This document shows, piece after piece, positions 35,826 through 43,638 of a stretch of 64,000 nucleotides of DNA (the stretch's first letter is position 1; each line of letters opens with the position of its first letter). Under the pieces are notes generated by a model, which worked only from the letters and a program-made list of their open reading frames with translations, was not told the origin of the DNA and did no database searches. Position numbers and translations under genes: made by a program. Source of the DNA: UBA1732 sp045114235 (GTDB taxonomy: Bacteria > Verrucomicrobiota > Lentisphaeria > Victivallales > UBA1829); assembly GCA_045114235.1 (NCBI GenBank), contig JBGUKB010000068.1, positions 1 through 64,000 of the forward strand, in the 5' to 3' direction.

Positions 35826-36413
35826 TCAGGACTTCTTTTTTCGGGCGTTCGCGCGGACCGTGCGGAAAAACGCCTGGAACATCTCCTTGCACTCCTCCTC
35901 CATGAGTCCGGCGGTCACTTCGACGTTGTGGAGCATGCCGGGGAATCCGGTCACGTTCAGGGCGGTCCCGGCGGCGCCGCAGCGCGGATCGCGCATGCCG
36001 AAGACCACGCGGCGGATGCGCGAGTTCACCATGGCTCCGGCGCACATGGCGCACGGTTCCTTGGTCACATAGATGTCGATGCCGTCCAGCCGCCAATCGC
36101 CGATGACCTGAGGCAAACTCGCAATCAGCATGAGTTCGGCGTGGGCGGTCGCATCCTTCAGCAGCTCCACCTGATTCCACGAACGCGCGATGATGAGGCC
36201 GTCCTTCACCGCCACGGCTCCGACCGGGACTTCGCCCGCGTCGGCGGCCTGCTGGGCGCACCGGAGCGCGGCGCGCATGTAGTAATCGTCCCCAAGCAGG
36301 GGCTTCAGTTCGCCGTCGTCCTCTCCGACGAATAGACCGTCGACGGAGCCGAACTCGAATTCGTCGGAATCCGGCGCGGAGGGGAAAAGGATGTCGGAAT
36401 CGTCACTTGGCAT
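35826..36413 (-). CDS. tadA: tRNA-specific adenosine deaminase TadA
   Basis: A 195-aa zinc deaminase that makes inosine-34 in tRNA-Arg(ACG). Zinc ligands and catalytic Glu: H91-A-E93 and PCAMC (C121, C124). The core starts at about residue 43; the first 42 residues are an unusual acidic Asp/Glu/Ser extension absent from typical TadA. The start lies inside the end of the upstream ATPase gene (11-base overlap). A later start near M46 would remove the extension. Confidence 0.92.
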   Translation of the reverse strand: MPSDDSDILFPSAPDSDEFEFGSVDGLFVGEDDGELKPLLGDDYYMRAALRCAQQAADAGEVPVGAVAVKDGLIIARSWNQVELLKDATAHAELMLIASLPQVIGDWRLDGIDIYVTKEPCAMCAGAMVNSRIRRVVFGMRDPRCGAAGTALNVTGFPGMLHNVEVTAGLMEEECKEMFQAFFRTVRANARKKKS

Positions 36414-37884
36414 GGACGGCGTCCTGTCGGAACTGGTCGAGGGCTTCCTCGCCGTGGATGGAGCGCATGAGCTTCACGTTCTCCTCGTAGAAGACCTGCG
36501 GATCGGGCTGCGGCACGACCTCGCTGTTCGCCTCGTCCATGAGCGTCTTGCGTTTGGCGGGGTCGGTAAGGTAGTGGTCGAGGTAGCGCACAAGCGTACG
36601 CGGCGAAAGCTCCTCGAACTGCTTCTGCCCAAACTCGCTCACGTAGTCGGACGCGATCACGGCAACAAGGTTCTTCGAGGGGTCGCGCAACCCCTTTGCT
36701 GTGAGGAAGTCCAGGATCATCTCCTGGCAGCGGATCTCGTCGAACATCGGGAACTCGCAACCACGTCCGCGGCTGGAGATGTTCGCGGGAAACCGCTGGT
36801 TCGAGGCGATCGTGAGCGTGATGTTTTCCGGCAGGGAGAACGTGCCGCCGATGTTCGTGCGGAAATAATACCAGTCGGTCCTGGCAGCGTCGATGTCGTC
36901 GAAGAACAGCATGAACTTGTGTTCGGGCCAGGCGGCGAGCTCGGCGATCAGCGGTTCCAATCCGGCGGTCAGGTCCTCCGGCTGAGGGATGATCAGCGTG
37001 ATGTTCGGGAAGGAAAGGCTGTAGGCAATGCTCATCTGCGTCTTGCCGAGGCCCGGCAGGCTCGAAATGAGGAGCGGAAGGTTGTTCCGCCCCTCGGAAA
37101 ACGCCCGGAAATGCTCCTGGAACATCCGGCGCACAGACTGGTAGCCGTAGAATTCGTCCGCGGACCGAATCGAGGGGAGTTCGAGCGGCACGAACGCGCC
37201 ATCCTGATGCCGGAAGATGCGGCCGTGCGCGAAGGGGTCGTCCGAGGACATCCGCGCGACTTCCAGCGCGACCGCGCCGGGCTTCATCCGCAGGAACGCG
37301 CTCTGCGCCGATTCGAGCTTGAGCACGGAGGGACGCAGTCGGGAGACCGCGCCTTCGGGCGCTTCGCCGGAACGTTCCGCGAGCATGGCGCAGTACGCGG
37401 GAATCAGGTCCTTCAGGAGTTCCGCCAGGCGCACGGCATGACGGTAGAAGAAAGCGGCGTCGGAATCGGATTCCAGCGCATTGGGACGCGCCTCGTGCGG
37501 CGACAGGACCGCGAGGCGCTCGAACAGCATCTTGTCCAGCAGGCGGCTGAACGGAAATCCGGTGCAGGCGGAGGCAAGCAGGTTCAGCGCGTCGACGGAA
37601 TCGGCCGTGCCGTCCGGAGGCGCTTCGAAGAGGTTGACGAATCCTGTCGCGCCATGGTGCGCCGGATCATCGGGCGGCAGCCTGTGAAGCGGCTTCGTGA
37701 TCTTGGTCCTGACGGCCTTCGAGGACGAATGCCCGTGCTCGCAGTCAAGTTCGATGGCGGCGAGCGCGGCGCCGAGGCGGCCCGCAAAGGTATCGGGCGC
37801 AGGGGATTCCCCCGTGAAAAACACATGGAACGACGCTTCCGCGGCGCGGCACGCCGTCAGAAGTCCGGTCGATTCGGTATTCAT
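36403..37884 (-). CDS. AAA+ ATPase, DUF815-like, with long N-terminal region
   Basis: A 493-aa protein. The C-terminal half resembles DUF815 P-loop ATPases: EFYGYQSVRRMFQEHFRAF, Walker A SSLPGLGKTQ, Walker B KFMLFFDDID and a sensor-1-like TLTIASNQR. DUF815 proteins normally have a YGYExQ and GxRGTGKSS loop; here it reads LPGLGKTQ. The roughly 235-residue N-terminal part is helical and unrecognised. Function is unknown; an AAA+ remodelling role is plausible. It is coupled to tadA and follows gatA by 75 bases. Confidence 0.75.
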   Translation of the reverse strand: MNTESTGLLTACRAAEASFHVFFTGESPAPDTFAGRLGAALAAIELDCEHGHSSSKAVRTKITKPLHRLPPDDPAHHGATGFVNLFEAPPDGTADSVDALNLLASACTGFPFSRLLDKMLFERLAVLSPHEARPNALESDSDAAFFYRHAVRLAELLKDLIPAYCAMLAERSGEAPEGAVSRLRPSVLKLESAQSAFLRMKPGAVALEVARMSSDDPFAHGRIFRHQDGAFVPLELPSIRSADEFYGYQSVRRMFQEHFRAFSEGRNNLPLLISSLPGLGKTQMSIAYSLSFPNITLIIPQPEDLTAGLEPLIAELAAWPEHKFMLFFDDIDAARTDWYYFRTNIGGTFSLPENITLTIASNQRFPANISSRGRGCEFPMFDEIRCQEMILDFLTAKGLRDPSKNLVAVIASDYVSEFGQKQFEELSPRTLVRYLDHYLTDPAKRKTLMDEANSEVVPQPDPQVFYEENVKLMRSIHGEEALDQFRQDAVHAK

Positions 37885-37922
37885 GTCCGCACGCCTCCTT
37901 CCTGTTCAAAACGGAACGCGTG

Positions 37923-37944
37923 GGCGGCCGGCGGTTCGGCCGCC
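37923..37944. other. Strong hairpin between gatA and the ATPase gene
   Basis: GGCGGCC (37923-37929) pairs perfectly with GGCCGCC (37938-37944) around an 8-base loop. There is no T tract on either strand, so it may attenuate, stabilise or process the transcript and not act as a simple terminator. Confidence 0.5.
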
Positions 37945-37959
37945 TCGCATCCAAGCCCC

Positions 37960-39450
37960 TTACGACAGCGGGGCGATGAAATCTTTCTGAGCTCGCGCCA
38001 GCTCGAACGCGCGACCGGCGCGGAAGATGCGTTTCTCCTCCATGGCGGGGGCGATAAGCTGGATCCCGACGGGCAGTCCGGTGCCGGCGTCGATCGCGGC
38101 GGGCACGCTCAGGCCACAGTCGCCGCTCAGGTTCAGCGCCGTGGTGAAAACGTCGGAGAGGTACATCTGCAGCGGGTCGGTCTTCGCGCCGAAATGGAAC
38201 GCGGGCGCGGGCGTGACCGGGGTCAGCAGGAAATCGCAGAGCTTGTAGGCTTCCTGGAAGTCGCGGCGAAGCAGCGTGCGGACCTTCTGCGCGCGCAGAT
38301 AGTAGGCGTCGTAGTAGCCGCTGCTGAGCACGTAGGTGCCGAGCATGATGCGGCGGAGCACTTCGTTGCCGAACCCTTCGCCGCGCGACTTCTCGTAGGT
38401 CGAATTGATGTCGGTCGCGTTCGGGCTGCGGTAGCCGTAGCGGATGCCGTCGAACCGCGCCAGGTTCGCGCTCGCCTCGGCCGTGGCGATGATGTAGTAG
38501 CACGCCATGGCGTATTTCGTGTGGGGGAGCGAAACGTCGACGAACGTGGCGCCGAGGGAACGGAACACCTCGATGGAGTCGTTCATGATCTGCTTGACGG
38601 CGGGGTCCATGCCCTCGAGCTCGTAGTATTCCTTCGGGAGGCCGATCTTCACGCCGTCGAGGCGCGGGTTCTGTTCGAACGCCTCCAGGTCGGCGGCGAA
38701 GCCCTCCGGCTGCTGCGGCAGGCTCGTGGAGTCCTTTTCGTCGTGCCCGGCGATCAGGTCGAGGATCGCGGCGGCGTCCCACACGGTGCGGGACAGGGGA
38801 CCGATCTGGTCCAGCGAGGAAGCGAACGCCACGAGGCCGTTCCGGGAGACGCGTCCGTAGGTCGGTTTGAGGCCGACCACGCCGCAGAAGGCCGCGGGCT
38901 GGCGGATGGATCCGCCCGTGTCGGAACCGAGTGCGGCGACCGTCTCCAGCGCGGCGACGGACGCAGCGGACCCGCCCGAGGAGCCGCCCGGCACGCAGTC
39001 GAGGTTCCACGGGTTCGCGGTGCGCTGGTACGCGCTGTTCTCGCAGGAGGATCCCATGGCGAACTCGTCCATGTTGGCGCGTCCGAGCAGGACGCATCCG
39101 GCGGCCTTCAGCTTGCCGGTCACGAAGGAATCGTACGGGGAGATGAAGCCCTTCAGGATCTTCGAGGCGCAGGAGCACTGTTCGTCCTTCGCGCAGATGT
39201 TGTCCTTGAGCGTAATCGGGATGCCGTCGAACTCGCCGAGCGGAGCGCCCGCGGCGCGGCGGGCGTCGGAAGCGGCGGCCTGCGCCAGGACGGATTCCGG
39301 GTTCACGGCGAGGAGCGCGCGCACCTTCGGCTCGACCGCCTGAATGCGTTCAAGGAAGGCCGTGCAGAGCGCGGTCGAGGTGGCGCGGCCGTCGCGGAGG
39401 GCGGCGGCGGCATCGCGGAGGGACAGGGAAATGAGCTCGGCGTTCGTCAT
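37960..39450 (-). CDS. gatA: Aspartyl/glutamyl-tRNA amidotransferase subunit A
   Basis: A 496-aa amidase-signature enzyme. The Lys-cisSer-Ser triad is K82 (TLKDNI), S157 (GGSSGGS) and S181 (TGGSIRQP), with the same spacing as in S. aureus GatA. It releases ammonia from glutamine for transamidation of Glu-tRNA(Gln) or Asp-tRNA(Asn). The start at 39450 overlaps the gatC stop by 4 bases. gatB is not in the window. Confidence 0.95.
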   Translation of the reverse strand: MTNAELISLSLRDAAAALRDGRATSTALCTAFLERIQAVEPKVRALLAVNPESVLAQAAASDARRAAGAPLGEFDGIPITLKDNICAKDEQCSCASKILKGFISPYDSFVTGKLKAAGCVLLGRANMDEFAMGSSCENSAYQRTANPWNLDCVPGGSSGGSAASVAALETVAALGSDTGGSIRQPAAFCGVVGLKPTYGRVSRNGLVAFASSLDQIGPLSRTVWDAAAILDLIAGHDEKDSTSLPQQPEGFAADLEAFEQNPRLDGVKIGLPKEYYELEGMDPAVKQIMNDSIEVFRSLGATFVDVSLPHTKYAMACYYIIATAEASANLARFDGIRYGYRSPNATDINSTYEKSRGEGFGNEVLRRIMLGTYVLSSGYYDAYYLRAQKVRTLLRRDFQEAYKLCDFLLTPVTPAPAFHFGAKTDPLQMYLSDVFTTALNLSGDCGLSVPAAIDAGTGLPVGIQLIAPAMEEKRIFRAGRAFELARAQKDFIAPLS

Positions 39451-39758
39451 GCGATGCCCTCCCCGGGAAGGACCTGCGGGACCTTCACGAGTTCGCCTTC
39501 GATCAGGTCGGGCGCATTGGCGAGCATGGCCTCGCGCGGGAAGGGATCGGAGGGCACGTCGTCGCGGAGCACGTTGGTGCGCGCGACGGCGTGGGCGGTG
39601 GGTTCGATGCCGGAGACGTCGAGTTCGGCGAGCATTTCGACATAGCCGACGATCTGCTCCATTTCGGCTTGCAGACGCGGGATCATGTCCTGAGGCAGGC
39701 TCAGGCGCGCCAGCGAGGCGACCTGGGCCACGTCGATTTTGGTTCCCTGTTCGGCCAT
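39447..39758 (-). CDS. gatC: Aspartyl/glutamyl-tRNA amidotransferase subunit C
   Basis: A 103-aa GatC. The N-terminus has the VAQVASLARLSL motif, then EMEQIVGYVEMLAELDVSGIEP, then LRDDVPSDPFPREAMLANAPD. It stabilises the GatA-GatB complex. It lies 29 bases downstream of pfp and overlaps gatA (ATGA). Confidence 0.94.
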   Translation of the reverse strand: MAEQGTKIDVAQVASLARLSLPQDMIPRLQAEMEQIVGYVEMLAELDVSGIEPTAHAVARTNVLRDDVPSDPFPREAMLANAPDLIEGELVKVPQVLPGEGIA

Positions 39759-39787
39759 GGTGAATGCCTTTCCTGTCCCCGATTTTC

Positions 39788-41443
39788 TTACTGGTGTTCG
39801 AGCTTGATCGTTTCGGTCTTGGCGTCACAGACGACGGACGGGCCGAAGTACTGGATCGGGCCGGGATAGACGAACGAGGTGTTCACAGCCCATTCGCCGC
39901 GGTTGGCGGCGAAGAACTTGAACGGAGCGTCGTCGAGCTCGACGAGCGCTTTCTTGATGACCGGCTTGTCCGCGCCGTGGCGGTGCTCGACGTTCATCAT
40001 GGCGGTCAGCGGCACCGCGCCGGCGGTCCACTCGTCGGCGGATTTCGCGAGGTTGCCGACATAGGACATGTAGGCGGTCGCGCCGGAGCCGATGATGGCG
40101 GCGGCGTTGAAGCCGAGGCTGTAGCAGTAGTCGGCGTCGAAGTTGGACGGGGCGGCGCAGCGGCCTTCGTAGCCGAAGAAGTGGGTCTGGCTGGAGAACT
40201 TGCCGACGTACTTGCCTTCCTTCTTCATGGCGGCGAGGCGCTGCTTCACGAGCTGCGCGAGGAGCTTTTCAGTCTCGATGAGGGACACCTGCACGTTGCC
40301 GTGCGGATCGCGGTCCATGGAGAGCTGAAGCTGGATGGCGGTCGGGAGCTGGGCGTAGACGGACGCGCTGGCGGCGGAGAGCTTGCCGGAGATGTACGCG
40401 ATCTTGTCTTCGGGCTTCGCGATGGCGTTGAATTCGTCGGCGTTCGCGGCGAGGACGTCGTTGAGTTCGCCGATCAGGACCTTCATTTCCGGGATGAATT
40501 CGATGAGGCCTTCCGGCACGAGCACAACGCCGAAGTTCTCCTTGTTTTCCGCGCGCTTCGCGACGATCTTCGCGAGGTCGTCGACGATGCCGGAGAGGGT
40601 CTGCTTCTTCGCGGCGACTTCCTCGGAGATGATCGCAGCGTTCACGTGGGTCTTCAGGACGCATTCGAGCGTGATGTGGGAAGCGGAACGGCCCATGAGC
40701 TTGATGAAGTGCCAGTATTTCTTGGCGGAGTTGGCGTCGCGGGAGATATTGCCGATGAGCTCGCTGTAGACCTTGCTGGCGGTGTCGAAGCCGAAGGACG
40801 TCTCGATGAACTTGTTCTTCAGGTCGCCGTCGATGGTCTTCGGGCAGCCGATGACCTGGATCGGGATGTTTTTCGCCTTATAGTACTCGGCGAGCAGGCA
40901 GGCGTTCGTGTTGGAGTCGTCGCCGCCGATGATGACGAGGGCGGAAATGCCGAGCGCCTTGCAGTTCACCGCGCCCTTGTCGAACTGTTCGACCTGTTCG
41001 AGCTTGGTGCGGCCGGAACCGATCATGTCGAACCCGCCGGTGTTGCGGTAGGCGTTCATGAACTCGTCGGTGATCTCGACGTAGTCGTTGTCCACGAACC
41101 CGCTCGGGCCGCCCTTGAAGCCGAACATGCGTGAAGCTTTGTTCAGCGACTTGATGCCGTCGTAGATACCGGCGATGACGTTGTGGCCGCCGGGGGCCTG
41201 GCCGCCGGAGAGGATGACCGCCACATTCACGGGTTTGCCTTCGCCCGCGCCGCCCGCGCTGAACTTCAGATCGGGCATGTTGCTGGTGGACGGGAAGAGG
41301 GCGGCGATCTTTTCAGCGTCGGCGAAGGCGGCGAGAGGGGCGCCTTTTTCGACCTTCACGGTCGCGCCGTTGCGGAGCGCCGGGGGCAGTTTCGGGGCGT
41401 ATTCGCTGCGGACCTGCTGGAGCGGGGAAATCATCTTGGACAT
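39788..41443 (-). CDS. pfp: Pyrophosphate-dependent 6-phosphofructokinase
   Basis: A 551-aa long-form (plant/spirochaete-like) PFP. Phosphate-donor specificity motifs are GGDDSN (173-178; the second Asp replaces the Gly of ATP enzymes) and PKTIDGDL (201-208), both diagnostic for PPi use. The substrate-binding MGRSASHITLE is present. It phosphorylates fructose 6-phosphate reversibly with PPi in glycolysis and gluconeogenesis. With the membrane pyrophosphatase at 52-54 kb it suggests a PPi-based energy economy. It is the first gene of the pfp-gatC-gatA unit. Confidence 0.95.
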   Translation of the reverse strand: MSKMISPLQQVRSEYAPKLPPALRNGATVKVEKGAPLAAFADAEKIAALFPSTSNMPDLKFSAGGAGEGKPVNVAVILSGGQAPGGHNVIAGIYDGIKSLNKASRMFGFKGGPSGFVDNDYVEITDEFMNAYRNTGGFDMIGSGRTKLEQVEQFDKGAVNCKALGISALVIIGGDDSNTNACLLAEYYKAKNIPIQVIGCPKTIDGDLKNKFIETSFGFDTASKVYSELIGNISRDANSAKKYWHFIKLMGRSASHITLECVLKTHVNAAIISEEVAAKKQTLSGIVDDLAKIVAKRAENKENFGVVLVPEGLIEFIPEMKVLIGELNDVLAANADEFNAIAKPEDKIAYISGKLSAASASVYAQLPTAIQLQLSMDRDPHGNVQVSLIETEKLLAQLVKQRLAAMKKEGKYVGKFSSQTHFFGYEGRCAAPSNFDADYCYSLGFNAAAIIGSGATAYMSYVGNLAKSADEWTAGAVPLTAMMNVEHRHGADKPVIKKALVELDDAPFKFFAANRGEWAVNTSFVYPGPIQYFGPSVVCDAKTETIKLEHQ

Positions 41444-41502
41444 GGTGTCAGTCTCCTGTTGTGAATGACGGTTACGGTTTGGAATTTTGGTTTAATCTAA
41501 AT

Positions 41503-41531
41503 AATATAATGCAACTTGACGCCTTTTTCAA
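41503..41531 (-). promoter_or_regulatory. Promoter of pfp
   Basis: On the minus strand, TTGAAA (41526-41531, preceded by GC), a 17-bp spacer and TATATT (41503-41508), 60 bp before pfp. Confidence 0.7.
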
Positions 41532-41611
41532 GCCCGCGCCTCCGTCTTCCGTTGCAGAAAACCGGAAAAAAGGAACACGATCAAGTGTAGAATGCCGTCC
41601 CTACCTGTTCT

Positions 41612-41627
41612 CCCGCGCATACGCGGG
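41612..41627. repeat. CCCGCG-CATA-CGCGGG hairpin, first copy
   Basis: A perfect 6-bp stem with CATA loop. The same CCCGCGCATACGCG core recurs at 41768-41781 and, inverted, at 45553-45566. The rest of 41532-41767 holds no gene that I can support. Confidence 0.6.
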
Positions 41628-41767
41628 TATGTTCAAAAGCTCCGAATTAACTCCAAGCGACAGCTTGGCGACTAAAGCAATCATTTGATATTCAAGAGAT
41701 TTTGACAGTTTCGAACACATTGCTGCCTCGACAAAACAGGAGACATGACACTACTGAAAAACCGGTT

Positions 41768-41821
41768 CCCGCGCATACGCGCAAGTTTCAGTTAAAACAA
41801 GTTCCTTTTAACTGAAACTTG
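41768..41821 (+). repeat. CCCGCG element plus 16-bp inverted repeat, copy A
   Basis: CCCGCGCATACGCG (41768-41781) is followed directly by an inverted repeat: left arm CAAGTTTCAGTTAAAA (41782-41797), 8-base loop, right arm TTTTAACTGAAACTTG (41806-41821). The pairing is perfect over 16 bp. Two near-identical copies lie downstream of the Sel1 gene pair. Confidence 0.85.
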
Positions 41822-41852
41822 GGTTGATTTGGCCGAATTCATTTGCTTTTGT

Positions 41853-41920
41853 CCCGTTTCCAACGATTTTCCCCGTTTCCAACGATTTTCCCCGTTTCCG
41901 ACGATTTTCCCCGTTTCGCC
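41853..41920 (+). repeat. 19-bp tandem repeat, about 3.5 units
   Basis: Units of CCCGTTTCCAACGATTTTC at 41853-41871 and 41872-41890, one with a single change (41891-41909), then a partial fourth unit. The array ends 11 bp before the -35 box of the Sel1 promoter, so it may hold regulator sites or be slippage-prone. There are no spacers, so it is not a CRISPR. Confidence 0.85.
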
Positions 41921-41931
41921 TGTTTTCCAGC

Positions 41932-41960
41932 TTGCAATCTTTTCTTTTGCGTGATATAGT
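41932..41960 (+). promoter_or_regulatory. Promoter of the Sel1 gene pair
   Basis: TTGCAA (41932-41937), a 17-bp spacer and TATAGT (41955-41960), with an extended -10 (TGA before TATAGT). It lies 44 bp before the start at 42005. Confidence 0.7.
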
Positions 41961-42004
41961 TATGATGAAATACCACCTCTCCTTAATTGGGAATAGCCTT
42001 GTTC

Positions 42005-43618
42005 ATGAAGAGAAGCCGCAAAGTCCTGCTGATCGCGCTGGGAATCCCGGTGATATGCGTCCTGCTGATCGCCGGGCTCGTCGCGCTTTCGGTGCTGACC
42101 CGTTCCGCTCCGGTGTACGACTACGACGACCCGGAACCCCTGTGGGAGCTTGCTGAACGCACGGAACGCTACATCATCCAGTCGACGGACAAGGAGTCGC
42201 CCGCCCGGAAGGAGGCGCTGAAGGCGCTGGAGGATATCGCGCTGCTCGAAATCCCCGAGGACGAGAAAGCGCGCCGCATCCGCGAACGTTTCCCGGAGGA
42301 ATCGTTCTGGACCGAGGATATAAAGGCTCTGCAGAAGCAGGCGGAATCGGGCGACGCTGAGGCGCAGTTCCGGCTCGGCTGTTTTTATTCGTCGAGAAGA
42401 GATATCCGTGCCTCCGACGCCGACATGGATCGCGGCGAATGCGTCATGAAGTCCGAGTCCATGGCATACAAGTGGTTCCGCAAGGCCGCTCTGCAGGGGC
42501 ACGCGAAGGCGCAGAGCCGGATTCTCAGAAACATGCTCGGGCATCCGGCATTCAAAAATGTCGCGGATGCTTCAGTCCACATCCTGAAGCCCAGACTCTT
42601 AGAACAGCTCGAACGCGAAGGCGAAGAATGGTGCACCAGTGCGGCCATGCAGGGCGATCCCGATGCGCTGTGGATGGGGCACGGCCCGGATGCGGACGAA
42701 GAACGGAACAAAAGAGCGGCGCTCGCGATCTTCCGCGAAGCTGCCGAACATGGCGACGTCGAGGCGATTCTCTCGACGGCATCCCTGCTGGAGTATTTCG
42801 ACGACATCGACGGCGCAGCCGAATGGTACCGCAAGGCCGCCGAACTCGGTAACGTGTCCGGCATGGTGTCATACGCGGAATACCGTGAAAAAATGATGGA
42901 GCCGGACGATGAGGATACCGTCCCCAAGGACTGGGAATGGCGGCAGAAGGCATACGATGCCGCCATGAAGCAGCTGGACGAGGGCAGCGCCAGGGGGATC
43001 CGGAAAGTCAGGGAACTCTCTGTGCCTGTTTTTCTGGAAAGACTGACCGGAGGGGAAAGCGAAGAGGCGTTCGCCGCACGGGTCATGCCGCGGCTGTGGG
43101 AACTGATCGAACGGCATGGCGACTATGAAGACGCACCCCAGGTCATCCGGCACCTGATGGGAATCGCCGGACTGGACTACGACACGCTCGACCGTCTGTT
43201 CGCGGAGCTTGGCATGTATCTGTATCAGGAGAGATACGCGGATCATCTGCTGGACAGCGGTACGCCGGCGGAACAGGCCGAGGGCGTCAGGCTGCTCCGC
43301 AAGCTCGCCGGATTCGGCTATCTCGAAGCGCGACGCCGACTTGCAAAATGTTATCTGGACGGGACCGGCGTACCGAAGGACAAGGCGGAAGGCGTCAGAC
43401 TGCTGCGGACAGCTGCGGGAAAAGGCGATGTTGTCGCAATGCGCCTGCTGAGCAACTGTCTCCGCACCGGCGACCCGCCGAAAAATTGGTTCGAGGCGTT
43501 TCGATGGGAGCTCCGGGCGGATGCCTATTCGACGCATTGTGATTCCGCCCCCGAATACGTGATCTACCAGGTGAAGAACGCGGCCGAAAACGCCTGGGAC
43601 GATCTCCGGCGGCGATGA
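42005..43618 (+). CDS. Membrane-anchored Sel1-repeat protein 1
   Basis: A 537-aa protein: a short basic N-terminus, one membrane span (about 8-30), then an extracytoplasmic or cytoplasmic body of Sel1-like (TPR-related) repeats. Repeats are visible as AESGDAEAQFRLGCFY, AAEHGDVEAIL, EWYRKAAELGNVSGM, LAGFGYLEARRRLAKCYLDGTGVPKD and AAGKGDVVAMRLL. Sel1 repeats mediate protein-protein contacts. The ATG at 42005 (MKRSRK) is chosen over a TTG 18 bases upstream because the paralogue starts the same way. It is followed with a 4-base overlap, or 20-base gap, by that paralogue. Confidence 0.85.
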   Translation: MKRSRKVLLIALGIPVICVLLIAGLVALSVLTRSAPVYDYDDPEPLWELAERTERYIIQSTDKESPARKEALKALEDIALLEIPEDEKARRIRERFPEESFWTEDIKALQKQAESGDAEAQFRLGCFYSSRRDIRASDADMDRGECVMKSESMAYKWFRKAALQGHAKAQSRILRNMLGHPAFKNVADASVHILKPRLLEQLEREGEEWCTSAAMQGDPDALWMGHGPDADEERNKRAALAIFREAAEHGDVEAILSTASLLEYFDDIDGAAEWYRKAAELGNVSGMVSYAEYREKMMEPDDEDTVPKDWEWRQKAYDAAMKQLDEGSARGIRKVRELSVPVFLERLTGGESEEAFAARVMPRLWELIERHGDYEDAPQVIRHLMGIAGLDYDTLDRLFAELGMYLYQERYADHLLDSGTPAEQAEGVRLLRKLAGFGYLEARRRLAKCYLDGTGVPKDKAEGVRLLRTAAGKGDVVAMRLLSNCLRTGDPPKNWFEAFRWELRADAYSTHCDSAPEYVIYQVKNAAENAWDDLRRR

Positions 43619-43638
43619 ACCGGCGGGAAGTGCAGACG

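Noticed and set aside
31600..36072. A 1490-codon open frame on the plus strand opposite dapB and purL
   Set aside because: It is the antisense shadow of GC-rich genes on the minus strand. Its translation is rich in Val/Gly/Asp/Glu/His with no domain, and the minus strand encodes clear DapB and PurL.
36391..39645. A 1084-codon plus-strand frame opposite the ATPase and gatA
   Set aside because: GatA catalytic residues and the AAA+ motifs on the minus strand settle the coding strand.
41853..41920. CRISPR-like array
   Set aside because: The repeats are directly adjacent with no spacers, and no cas genes are present.
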